From Acanthaster planci (lineage: Eukaryota; Echinodermata; Asteroidea; Valvatida; Acanthasteridae), in NCBI RefSeq assembly GCF_001949145.1, contig NW_019091580.1, positions 62,699-72,807 on the forward strand: 10,109 nt of DNA, given 5' to 3'. Positions 1 to 7,582 of the stretch are shown in pieces. A program made the translations under genes and the position numbers. The notes below the pieces were generated by a model. That model had not been told where the DNA came from, did not search any database, and saw only the letters and a program-made list of their open reading frames with translations. Each line of letters opens with the position of its first letter. Positions within the stretch are counted from its first letter, which is position 1.

Positions 1-330
1 GGGGGGGGGTGTCGGATCAGGTCGACATTCAAGACAATGACCAGAAGCGGTTTTGAAGGGTTTGATAAGCTACATTTTTAATCAGTCCTTTCCCGAAATT
101 ATTAAGCATACTTTTGCCCTATGCGGAATAACAGGTGAATCACTGGACTGGTGGGCAACTTAAAGAGCATAACACTACATGGGTAAATAAGTGGTGAAAC
201 AGAACCACTTTCTAAAGCCGTTGGGTAAAAAGAGACAAGTCTACCTATAACAGAGCCTGAAATTTGACCCCTGATGGTGCGCTTCCGGAACACTTGAATA
301 GGATAAATAACGAGCAAAGGTGTTACAATT
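1..330. other. Non-coding edge stretch, no gene seen
   Basis: I see no gene here. The window opens with a run of nine G, which may be a real G tract or the edge of an assembled contig. The rest is moderately AT-rich. The minus-strand open frame covering much of this stretch has no recognisable domain, composition or splice context and extends into the minisatellite, so I treat it as chance. The only structure is a short hairpin at 189-210. Confidence 0.6.
189..210. repeat. Short perfect hairpin
   Basis: AAGTGGT (189-195) and ACCACTT (204-210) are perfectly complementary around an eight-base loop. No function is known. A seven-base stem can arise by chance in a window this size. Confidence 0.5.
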
Positions 331-441
331 AGCTGTTTCGGCAACTGCCGAGACATGTATTGCTTTTCTCCTTTTTTTAGCTGTTTGGCAACAGCCAGAA
401 CAGCTCTTGCTTTTCTGATTATTTTTTTTTCATGTACATTT

Positions 442-540
442 GGGCTTTTTCGCATGTTGCAAAAAGGCATTCTTTTTTTTCTCTTTTCTTTTTTTTTTGG
501 GGGGGGGCTTTTTCACAAGGTGCAAAAAGGCATTCTTTTT
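442..540. repeat. Two-copy GGGCTTTTT hairpin unit with T10G9
   Basis: Two copies of a unit of about 36 bp start with GGGCTTTTTC at 442 and 505, 63 bp apart, and share TGCAAAAAGGCATTCTTTTT at their right side. In each, CTTTTT faces AAAAAG across about ten bases, so each can fold into a small hairpin. They are separated by a T-rich stretch ending in ten T then nine G (489-507). This is a different unit from the AGCTGTT palindromes around it and seems to have been inserted or amplified inside that array. Confidence 0.8.
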
Positions 541-566
541 GTTATTTGTTTTTTGGGGTTTTTTTG

Positions 567-590
567 GTTTGTTTGTTTGTTTGTTTGTTT
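567..590. repeat. (GTTT)6 microsatellite
   Basis: Six perfect copies of GTTT lie between the T/G-rich interruption and the resumption of the AGCTGTT minisatellite. This is simple-sequence DNA with no coding meaning. Confidence 0.95.
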
Positions 591-944
591 AAGCTGTTTC
601 TGCAACAGCCGGAACAGCTATTGCTTTTCTGATTATTTTTTTAGCTGTTTGGTAATAGCCGGAACAGCTCTTGCTTTCCTGATTAGCTGTTTCAGCAACT
701 CCGCCAAAACAGGTATTGCTTTTCTGATTTTTTAACTGTTCCGGCTGTTGCTGGAACAGCTCTTGCTTTTCTGATTATTATGTTTTTAGCTGTTTCGGCA
801 ACAGCCAGAACAGCTTTGCTTGTCTGATTATTAGCTGTTTCGTCAACTCTGCCGAAACAGTCTTGTTTTTCTGATTAGCTGTTTCAGCAACTTTGCCGAA
901 ACAGGTATTGTTTTTCTGATTAATAGCTGTCTCGGCAGCAGACC

Positions 945-1495
945 TATTATTGATTTTTTAAGAATTAATTTTTCCCCATAGACTTTGTACACAGATTGCA
1001 GACAGTTTTCGGACTGTCCAATATCAGGCTATGAGGGCGCTATTGCAGAATTACGGTTACACCTGCGTGGGCTTTCAATTTTCAACAAACTGTCCTACAT
1101 TCAAGTATGGATGGCGTTGTTTCATAACATAGGGTTTGTACACACATTGTCCAGCGTAATGCGTGAGCAGTCCTCAACTTCGACCGAGAATTACTACCAG
1201 AACGAAAAAGAAATCAGACTAAATTTTCCCTTCCGTTCGATCGCAAATATATCCAAGTGTGCAAATATTAAATAATATTTCGTAAGTTTTGTCCAGTTTA
1301 GACAAAAATCACGTGTCGTGAAATTAAAGGAGCATGTTTTCCTGCACACGTGTTTCTAGCCCATTGACTTTGTACACGTTTTCGAGCCACAATTTTGGTA
1401 ACTTTGAAGTGTTTGATCGTTCCCAAAGTGATACCCAACAAAGACCCTGATGCAAGATTTATTGCGAAGGGATGACGTCATGATGACATCATCAC
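945..1495. repeat. Diverged repeat, main copy I
   Basis: This segment aligns with 2283-2846 along its length. Shared landmarks in the same order are TGATTTTTTAA, CCCATAGACTTTGTACACAG, CAGTTTTCGGACTGTCC, GAGGGCGCTATTGCAGAATT, ATGGCGTTG, GAGAATTACTA, AAATAATATTT, AAAGGAGCA, a second CTTTGTACAC motif, CAACAAAGACCCT and TGACGTCATGATGACAT. Substitutions and small indels are scattered throughout, so the copies are old. The 96-codon open frame at 985-1275 (+) is not preserved in the second copy and shows no known domain, so I do not call it a gene. The repeat may be a non-autonomous transposable element or a segmental tandem duplication; no transposase is visible. Confidence 0.85.
1473..1480. promoter_or_regulatory. 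Full CRE palindrome TGACGTCA
   Basis: This is a perfect match to the cAMP-response element bound by CREB/ATF bZIP dimers. It lies at the 3' end of repeat copy I, directly followed by TGATGACATCATCA, which carries further half-site-like sequence. Whether it is bound is unknown; it is part of a repeat. Confidence 0.4.
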
Positions 1496-1522
1496 CTTAT
1501 TTTACATTCATTTTTGAATATT

Positions 1523-1745
1523 TAATTTGTCCCCATAGGTCTTGTACACGTTTTTTACTTAACACAAGTTAACAAGTAGTCTTTAACTTCGGCGCAAGAT
1601 TACTATAAGAACTATAGAGAAATTGGGTACTTTACGCGCTGTTATTTTATTTTAAATATAACTAAGAGGCCGAATATGAAGTAATATTTCATAAAAATTG
1701 TTCAGTTTAAGCGCAAACCACGTGACATGAACTTAAAGGAGCAGT
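1523..1745. repeat. Partial copy of the same repeat
   Basis: This stretch repeats the 3' half of copy I. It has CCCATAGGTCTTGTACAC (1532-1549), then GTAGTC, TTAACTTCGGCGCAAGATTACTA, AAGTAATATTTCATAA, TCAGTTTAAGCGCAAA, CACGTGACATGAA and TTAAAGGAGCAGTGAC, matching 1167-1340 in order. The 5' half present in copies I and II (the GAGGGCGCT region) is missing. A nested duplication or an independent truncated insertion would both explain it. Confidence 0.75.
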
Positions 1746-2093
1746 GACATTAAATAAATACAATTCTTGTAACTGATATCATATCCACTCGTGATGACGT
1801 CAACAGTCGAAGAAGCCGTATATGTTATCTTTAAGTAAGTATTATAATTTTTAAGCTATTGTGAGAATCTCCACAAAGTACAAAGCAAACTCTCAACAGT
1901 GAGAATAATATCTTGTGCCGAGTCATACTAGATTATATTCTTTAGTGGACATCCAATTGCATTGGTTGAAATTGATTTATAAATTTTTTCAGGGTATATG
2001 TCACGTCCAGAATATTAAAATGTTCATTTTTACTCTCTCATAGTTTCTGAATGCCAGGTTTTTTCATGACAATTGGCAATTCTTATTTAATTG
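1746..2093. other. AT-rich spacer between repeat copies
   Basis: I see no gene. The stretch is AT-rich and contains one TGACGTCA palindrome at 1795-1802 but otherwise no strong match to the flanking repeat copies. It is extra sequence in the first duplicated block with no counterpart in the second. Confidence 0.5.
1795..1802. promoter_or_regulatory. Full CRE palindrome TGACGTCA
   Basis: This is a second perfect eight-base CRE match, in the spacer after the partial repeat copy. A match to a factor site is all that can be said. Confidence 0.35.
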
Positions 2094-2200
2094 GTGAAAC
2101 AGTCCCGAAACAGCTCTGTGTTTGTACTTGTTTACAAACACTTCTATCTAGTTTTTTTAGTCCTTTTTCAGCTCAATTTCTTCCGGCAGTCGACTTTGCC
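2094..2200. repeat. Tail segment of repeat, copy I
   Basis: This piece aligns with 2962-3045. Both have ACAG, T[C/T]CCGAAACAGCTC, then a hairpin, six bases, CTAGT or CTTGT, a T run, CTTTTTC, a CAGCTCA or CAGTTA motif and ATTTCTT. The CCGAAACAGCTC core also resembles right arms of the minisatellite upstream, linking the tail of this repeat with the array. The 72-codon open frame at 2051-2269 crossing it has no support. Confidence 0.7.
2118..2141. repeat. Perfect 9-bp stem hairpin in repeat tail
   Basis: GTGTTTGTA (2118-2126) pairs perfectly with TACAAACAC (2133-2141) around a six-base loop. Six bases later comes CTAGT (2148-2152) followed by T. A hairpin shortly before CTRRT is how Helitron 3' ends look. 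However, similarity to the sister copy continues past CTAGT, so this is probably not an element end. Confidence 0.75.
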
Positions 2201-2282
2201 CGTTTGCTAAATCTGATCGACTTCAAACCTGGCAGACCTTTGGACAATCATCCGAGAAATTCACAGTGATATCTGAATTAGT

Positions 2283-2846
2283 TCATTTATTTTTGATTTT
2301 TTAATAATTAATATTTCCCATAGATTTTGTACACAGATTGCACGCAGTTTTCGGACTGTCCTATATCATGTTATGAGGGCGCTATTGCAGAATTACGGTT
2401 ACACGTACACCTACCTGGGGTTTCAATTTTAAAACAAACTCTCCAATATTGAACCATAGATGGCGTTGTTGCACAACCTAGGGTTATGCAAATTTTTCTG
2501 CTACGCAATATTATCGATCTTTACGAGAGTAGTCCTGAACTTCATCTGAGAATTACTATGAGAACGAAAGAAAAATCGTATTTTTTCGTCTTCGTTCGAT
2601 TACATGTATACCCAAGAATCTGAATATCAAATAATATTTTAGAATTTTCTTTCAGTTTAAAACGCAAATCACATGACATCACAAAGGAGCAGCTTTTTGC
2701 ATATGAGTTTTAAGTCCATCTACTTTGTACACATTTTCAAGCCACTATTTTGAAACCTTCCCGATATCTGATCGATATGAAAGTGACAGCCAACAAAGAC
2801 CCTCTTGCAAGAATTATTGTAAATAAATGACGTCATGATGACATTG
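2283..2846. repeat. Diverged repeat, main copy II
   Basis: This is the second main copy, collinear with 945-1495. It begins TTCATTTATTTTTGATTTTTTAATAATTAAT, split here only by small changes from copy I, and ends at TGACGTCATGATGACATTG. It has an insertion of about 40 bp around 2486-2525 relative to copy I (after ATGGCGTTG and the GGGTT landmark) and lacks the long reading frame of copy I. The direct orientation and shared order of landmarks point to tandem duplication of a block of about 1.0-1.3 kb. Confidence 0.85.
2828..2835. promoter_or_regulatory. Full CRE palindrome TGACGTCA
   Basis: This is the third perfect CRE match. It is the counterpart of 1473-1480 in repeat copy II, and both are followed by TGATGACAT. 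The site is unchanged although the surrounding repeat copies have diverged. Confidence 0.4.
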
Positions 2847-2865
2847 ACTGATTTTCCAATAGTTA

Positions 2866-3045
2866 TTTCAGCTCATTGACTTTGTGCACATTTTCAAGCT
2901 ACCATTTAGGCGATTTTCAGAGGTTTGATCGATATCAAAGTTACACACAACAGAGACCAAACAGACAGTTCCGAAACAGCTCAGTAGTTGTCCACAACCA
3001 CGCTCCTCTTGTTTTTAATACTTTTTCGTTCAGTTATTTCTTAAA
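2866..3045. repeat. Partial copy plus tail, copy II
   Basis: CTCATTGACTTTGTGCACATTTTCAAGC repeats the internal motif of 1360-1390 and 2715-2745 in three short shared blocks. GTTTGATCGATATCAAAG and ACACAACA[G]AGACC follow. The tail module then begins with ACAGTTCCGAAACAGCTC. This places the tail directly after the internal motif, while in the first block about 350 bp intervene. The 74-codon frame at 2876-3100 is incidental. Confidence 0.75.
2984..3001. repeat. Sister hairpin in repeat tail
   Basis: GTAGTTGT (2984-2991) and ACAACCAC (2994-3001) pair at seven of eight positions with an A-C mismatch. It sits at the same place as the hairpin at 2118-2141. CTTGT again follows after exactly six bases (3008-3012). 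Confidence 0.6.
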
Positions 3046-3410
3046 AAATCAAACCCAGAAAAGCCTGGCTTTTGAAAACATTAGCTACTATATAAATTAA
3101 TAGAAACTGAAGAATTACCTGACCTAAAAGAGAAATATCCTGTCAGAAACTGACCCATCACTTCCAAAAACCTAAAGAACAGTCTACTGCGGCGGTCTTG
3201 TACGTAGATAAACGTTATATAGGCCTTATTATTACGGTTTGGCTTTATGGTAGTCTGTCTGTAAAAGCCGCACAATAAAACAGATCAAACTAGTTTACAC
3301 AATCCTGAATTCATAAGGTAATTATTCTTAAAGCAGTAATCTACTTTTGTGTGCAACATGCCCTGAGTTGGAAATTACTTGTCCCAAATTCGTCATTCTA
3401 CCTCCATGGT

Positions 3411-3424
3411 TTATACATGTATAA
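3411..3424. repeat. Perfect palindrome TTATACATGTATAA
   Basis: This is a 14-bp perfect palindrome centred on ACATGT, a hexamer that recurs across the window (for example near 5495 and 5818). Such ACATGT-rich palindromes are common in some marine invertebrate genomes. I assign no function. Confidence 0.7.
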
Positions 3425-3524
3425 TCGTTTCTATGATCAGTCCCGACTATAGCGCACATGTAGCTTTCCACTGGGTCCACAAAATGTTGAGCTGGAGCGT
3501 AGTGCGTTTAGTCCAATGTTACTA

Positions 3525-3536
3525 TAGGGGGCGCTG
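3525..3536 (+). promoter_or_regulatory. CTCF-like core TAGGGGGCGCTG
   Basis: The sequence matches the right-hand part of the known bilaterian CTCF consensus (AGGGGGCGC core). The left CCA-type part of the consensus is not present, so binding is uncertain. AGGGCGCT also appears in the repeat copies at 1035 and 2375, so this may be a repeat-derived motif. Confidence 0.25.
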
Positions 3537-4149
3537 TAACTGACATTGTTGACCGCTGGCATCGGTGTGATGTTGCCCACGTGCGGGTGTGGTAGAGCTG
3601 GAGCAAGCAATCCAAAGGTAACTTCATTTTTGGTGTGCTAAATGAGGAGACATTTTCAGTTCTAACGCTCAGTATTTTTCAGGCTCTAATCTGAACGAGA
3701 TTGTTCGAACCATCAAACTATTAAAGCTGAACATGTTTCAGTTGAATAGCACCATCGCTGGCCTGTACCCTACATAAGGCATGCCATGGATGTGGGATTT
3801 TTGAGAGATTTGTTCCGGTGCACGGCCCACGTGAGGACTTAGGGAAAACTCAGCTGAAATTGTGCAAATTTCTGGATGTTGTCATTAATTTCAGGCTATC
3901 AAATTTCATGACACCGAAATTGTTCACAGAGGTGATCGGTAGCATGTGTTTTTAGTTTGAAGGTTATAATGTCATTATTTAACAGAACAAATTTAAAGTT
4001 TTCAGCAAAGAGATTTTGGCAATGTTCCATGAGGATGAAAGTCAAGGAAAGGTTTTGAGTGGCACTTTAGAGGACACAACTGTAATTGGGCCAGTCTAGT
4101 GGACTGTAGGTACCTCCGTATCCTTTACCGTACTCCTAAACTGAAAACA

Positions 4150-4550
4150 AGCTCCCACATGGTCTGGCCACACTCAGTGTAGCATTAGCAGATCAGCAGC
4201 TACACGTAGAGACAAGTCAACTTACAAGTATTGTCCCTTATAATTGGAGTGAATCTTCTGCTTGAGTCCTGGTCTGCTAGAGTCAGTGATTGAAGCCTGA
4301 GTGTATTCTGGGTTCACTTTACACACTGTTGTTTTAGTTTTTAGTCTTTGGTCTTTTTAAGTGTTACTGTTAGGTTATGGGTTTTTAAGTTACTGCTCTA
4401 GGGTGGGTTGGTGTTTTGACGTGTTTTGTTTCAAAATCTAGAATCGGTGTCTGATGAGTACAGTACTTACTAAGTAAGTTACAGTAAGTTCCCTGCAATT
4501 TTTCCCTTGCATTCTTCATCAATTTTAGTTTGCAGTTCTCCCCCGTAGCA
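4150..4550. repeat. Dispersed repeat, copy A
   Basis: This segment is homologous to 7160-7582, in the same orientation. Shared blocks in order are ATGGTCTGG, CACACTCAGTGTAGCA, GTATTGT, TGGAGTG, TTCTGCTTGAG, CTGCTAGA, GTCAGTGATTGAAG, CTGAGTGTA, AGTCTTTGG, GGTGTCTGA and CCCCC near the end. It then has a T-rich, AGTCTTT-type run. Copy A carries a GTAAG-rich insertion at about 4455-4490 absent from copy B. No coding capacity is evident. The family is not recognised. A degraded LTR pair is possible, but no gag or pol is seen between the copies. Confidence 0.8.
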
Positions 4551-5040
4551 TCGTACTTATTTTGTAAGCTCATCCTGTATGTGTACTTCTTCAGTGCATT
4601 GGCACACTTCAATGCTTGGCCCAACCGTTACACGCACCTGGAACCTTTGTAATGAACATATATACATCTCATTCAGGTAAGAGATTACTGGATGATTGAT
4701 ATGTGTAAGTATAGAGACATGTAATGCCAGCACTCCAATTTCACCACACCTGCTGTGGCCATGGTGGTCGGTGCCCTTACAACGTGGCGTGGTGCCCTAA
4801 AAAGTTCCACTTTGTCCCCGGCCCAAACTGGCCATGTGTCCCATTCTTCCTGGCAGTGGTGCCCCTTGTTTCTCATAAGTTGCTTACTTCGCATTCATGT
4901 TAATGTATTTTGTGTTGCGGTCTTACATTACACGATTGTCTTCATGCCACATGGGTGCACATATAGCCTAGCCAGCCAAGCTGGCCGACCCGGTACGATG
5001 CGCCGCAGCACCATACAGCGTGAAGAGGCTGGGTACGTAT
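4551..5040. other. Gene-free stretch with GTGCCC-rich patch
   Basis: No gene is recognised. From about 4750 to 4880 the sequence is GC-richer and rich in GTGCCC, GGTGCCC and TGGCCATG words. Open frames of 96 codons (+, 4755-5045) and 69 codons (-, 4685-4894) cross this patch. Neither shows a family motif, and the open frames are what the GC-rich composition would give. A similar word set reappears at about 5826-5955, so a degenerate repeat is the likelier explanation. Confidence 0.4.
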
Positions 5041-5122
5041 TGTAAGTCCAATGCCTCATAAGTCTGATGCCTAAAAAGTCTGAATTTTTGGACTTACAAA
5101 GCATTTGACTAATGAGGCATTG
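5041..5122. repeat. Nested inverted repeats
   Basis: TGTAAGTCCA (5041-5050) has its exact complement TGGACTTACA at 5089-5098. Next to it, CAATGCCTCATAAGTC (5049-5064) matches the complement of GACTAATGAGGCATTG (5107-5122) at 15 of 16 positions. The two pairings share their left arms, so they are alternative folds or successive duplications of one AGTC/GAGGC motif. Confidence 0.85.
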
Positions 5123-5158
5123 CATCTGTAGACTGATATAAACTAATAAAGCATTGTC

Positions 5159-5230
5159 GGACTTTTGAGGCGTCAGACTTAAGGACTTTTTAACAGATTT
5201 GTTGGACTTGTGAGGTGTCGGACTTAAAAG
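5159..5230. repeat. Direct repeat of GGACTT-GAGGYGTC unit
   Basis: GGACTTTTGAGGCGTCAG at 5159 is repeated as GGACTTGTGAGGTGTCGG at 5204; both continue GACTTAA. A further inverted copy is present at about 5057-5080 (AAGTCTGATGCCT). Together with the inverted pairs upstream this makes a 190-bp cluster built from one motif in both orientations. No coding or known element family is recognised. Confidence 0.8.
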
Positions 5231-7159
5231 CTGACCCCACGAGGCTTGCCTGTATTGCAGTTGGCTTCAATTTACAATACATAATGTACGTGTATTCCAT
5301 TCTGCAGCCCAACGTTCGTGGATGATTATTCGCTGGAGGTGCCAAGCACATACGGGCATATTGTGCAACAACTCGGCTGGCACATGCATACACGGGCTTA
5401 GGCCATGTCCGAAACGGGCCTCCACAGCGACAGCTAGGTCGTTTGTCCCTTTAGTTGCGGATTGTGTATGCACGCACGCAGCAAATTCAACTACATGTAC
5501 ATGTGTCTAACTGATTATTCTGTGACGTGATGGATTGGTCAACTTTACGCCACAAGGGGATGTTGTTGGTAAGCTCATGCTGTGCAGTCCAAAAAGATTT
5601 GTCAAATTGAAACAAAGCCTGTTCTCTTTGTTAAATGTATGTTAAATTCACTAGAATTCTTACATTAAGAAATTCTTTTTCAGAAAATATGCCAGTTCCA
5701 TCCTGTAATATACAATGTTTTGTCATGGATTGTAAAATATTTAAATATGATAACTCATTATCAAGCACATAAAACACCATTTTTTTACAGTTTCATAACT
5801 TGTTTGCAGAAAATATTACATGTACACCTTGGCCTCAGTGCCTTTCCTTTGTAGATATTTGGCCTTTTGTCCATGTTATTAGCCGCCGTGCCCCTCAACG
5901 TGTCCTACCAGTATTCCGTGAGGCCAAAATGGCAGTGCCCCCCAAAAGTCAAAATTCAAGCCTTGCAATGCTCATGCACATATATACTTCATACCTGCTA
6001 ACCCTTCTACTTTAATCAGAACTGTCCTGATTTTTATATTCTTAGACGGCACAAAATTGTAATGTTTCCATGTCGCAAGCCCCTAGCAAAACAAGCAGCC
6101 ATGCTAGAGAATCTTTTTACAAACATACATACATGGGAATGCGCACAGGCACCATGTTTTCCTATTCAAAATGTGTAAAATGCCATAGCCATGCCCTACT
6201 CATTAACCCCTGACGTTTCTCCCAGGGGCAATATTTTTCTTTTTTTTTTTTAGCTTCTCTTAAGCGTTTTATTTTGTCACAATGTGAAAGTTGCCCTCTA
6301 TTAAAGATCTCGAGAATGGTAGCGGCCATGTTGTTTTGATGGGGATTTAAAAAGGTGCTTTTTGCTGCTTTTTCTGTACATTAAGATTAAATGGAGGCAA
6401 AACACAACAGGAAACAAAATAAATTGTACTCTGTACTTTTGAATTCCAGGTTTTTATTGAAACAAGCAGAAAAAACAAGCACAGTGGAGTAAACTTTTAC
6501 CAGTAAGTGAACCATCATACACTATGGAAAATGTCGAGTCATTCATCCTAGTTTCTGCTTGCTCTCATTTTGGTTTCTTCCTGGCTAGTTATTTGTATAG
6601 TTATTGAGATGGAAAACAAATACAAAACTTTGAGATAAAATAAGTAAATCCCAATTTTCTGCTTGTGAAAATTTAATTTTGATTGCTGATTAAGTCAAGG
6701 ATATGGAGGACGTGCAGCGTGTCTCGGGTGAAAAGTTACAACGAACACAGCGCACAATGACTGAACTAATATTTGTCTGCAGACTAATAAAGTGGACAAT
6801 TTCCGTGGTTGCCTTGCCAAAAAGCCTAAATCATCCTTGTTGGATAAATTTATTCTGCCCAATTACTAGGTGACATATATATAGGGAGCCATAACATAGC
6901 TCAGATGGTCCTCAAAATCCTCTGATTTCAATATGATTTCACATGCACCCTTGAAGGCTACGGTTAATACTGTTTATAATTTGGGAATGTTTTCTGCACA
7001 GACTGTGATCTTCTGTGTGGCAGAGCAAGAAATGTTTATGTTATTAAGTACACATTTTTACATAGAAGTAGTTCCCCTTTAAAAATGTTTAACTTTAGTT
7101 TAGAGTTCTTGATTTTTTCTAGTAGTGTGCCCCCTGTTTATTTGTTTAAGCCCTAGCTT
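5231..7159. other. Long gene-free stretch
   Basis: I recognise no exon or RNA gene. The patch 5290-5480 is GC-richer with several overlapping short frames on both strands, none resembling a known protein. At 5826-5955 GTGCCC-type words recur. A T12 tract ending in TAG (6240-6253) looks like a splice acceptor but no coding sequence follows it. AATAAA occurs on + at 6418-6423 and on - at 6453-6458 with no gene leading into either. The rest is AT-rich and intron-like. Confidence 0.45.
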
Positions 7160-7582
7160 CCCCCATATAGAGTTACCAAATGGTCTGGTCACACTCAGTG
7201 TAGCAGAGACCAGTCACCTTCACATGTACCTATGTATTGTTCCTCCTAACTGGAGTGTGGTTTTTCTGCTTGAGCCCTATTCTGCTAGAAGTCAGTGATT
7301 GAAGTCTGAGTGTAAACTCATACTGTCCATTTTACGCACTGTGTTGGGTTTGGGTTTTGAGTCTTTTAAAGTCTTAGTCTTTGGGTGTTTTTTAGTCCTT
7401 GAGTCCTTTTAGTTTTTTTGCGTTTTTCCTGTACTTTTTCATTAATAAATTATTTTTTTGTCCCTTTTTTTGAAGTCAAATATTGGTGTCTGAGTCCTTA
7501 TTGATTCAGTTTCCTGCGACTTTTCCTTCAAAGATCCTTGGTTTAGTTAGAGTTTTTGTTGTTTTGCGGTTTCCCCCCAGAG
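7160..7582. repeat. Dispersed repeat, copy B
   Basis: This is the partner of 4150-4550, about 3.02 kb downstream in the same orientation. It lacks the AGCAGATCAGCAGCTAC segment after the CAGTGTAGCA block and has a longer AGTCTTT/AGTCCTT run (about 7355-7415) that includes T7 and an AATAAA at 7445-7450. Divergence between copies is substantial, so any transposition was long ago. Confidence 0.8.

Larger units (their letters stand above)
331..944. repeat. Minisatellite of palindromic units
   Basis: About ten units begin with AGCTGTT or a close variant at 331, 379, 592, 643, 685, 734, 788, 833, 877 and 925. Adjacent units are 42-54 bp apart. Each has an imperfect palindrome of about 28 bp (left arm AGCTGTTTCGGC, loop AAC or AACT, right arm GCCGGAACAGCT), then a T-rich spacer like CTTGCTTTTCTGATTA. 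Two classes occur. One has right arms ending GGAACAGCT or AGAACAGCT (379, 592, 643, 734, 788); the other ends AAAACAG or GAAACAG (685, 833, 877). The unit at 925 has lost its right arm. The array is interrupted at about 430-590 by other simple sequence. Open frames across it are by-products of the T-rich repeats. Confidence 0.9.
3046..4149. other. Gene-free stretch, no coding signal
   Basis: I recognise no gene. There is a perfect 14-bp palindrome at 3411-3424 and a locally GC-richer patch at about 3470-3617. That patch contains a CCAAT, TAGGGGGCGCTG (3525-3536), two GAGCTGGAGC copies and CCAAAG followed by GTAACT, a possible splice donor at 3618. It could be an untranslated first exon but nothing confirms it. 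The 64-codon minus-strand frame at 3081-3275 has no recognisable content. Confidence 0.5.

Noticed and set aside
355-735. Phe/Cys-rich 126-codon frame, membrane-protein-like
   Set aside because: It is a translation of the T-rich minisatellite and simple repeats; the hydrophobic look comes from T-rich codons.
331-944. CRISPR array
   Set aside because: The spacers are near-identical T-rich copies rather than unique sequences, the repeats vary freely, no cas genes are present, and the context is an animal genome.
985-1275. 96-codon frame in repeat copy I
   Set aside because: The homologous segment at 2330-2600 does not keep the frame, so there is no sign of selection for a protein.
2118-2152. 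Helitron 3' terminus
   Set aside because: The hairpin and CTAGT fit, but similarity to the second copy continues beyond CTAGT, so it is not shown to be an element boundary. It is kept only as a finding to check.
6239-6253. T-tract followed by TAG as an exon acceptor
   Set aside because: The sequence after it has no sustained coding frame or protein similarity that I recognise, and T tracts are common here.
6418-6458. Converging AATAAA signals on both strands as gene ends
   Set aside because: No coding sequence leads into either signal, and AATAAA is expected by chance in DNA this AT-rich.
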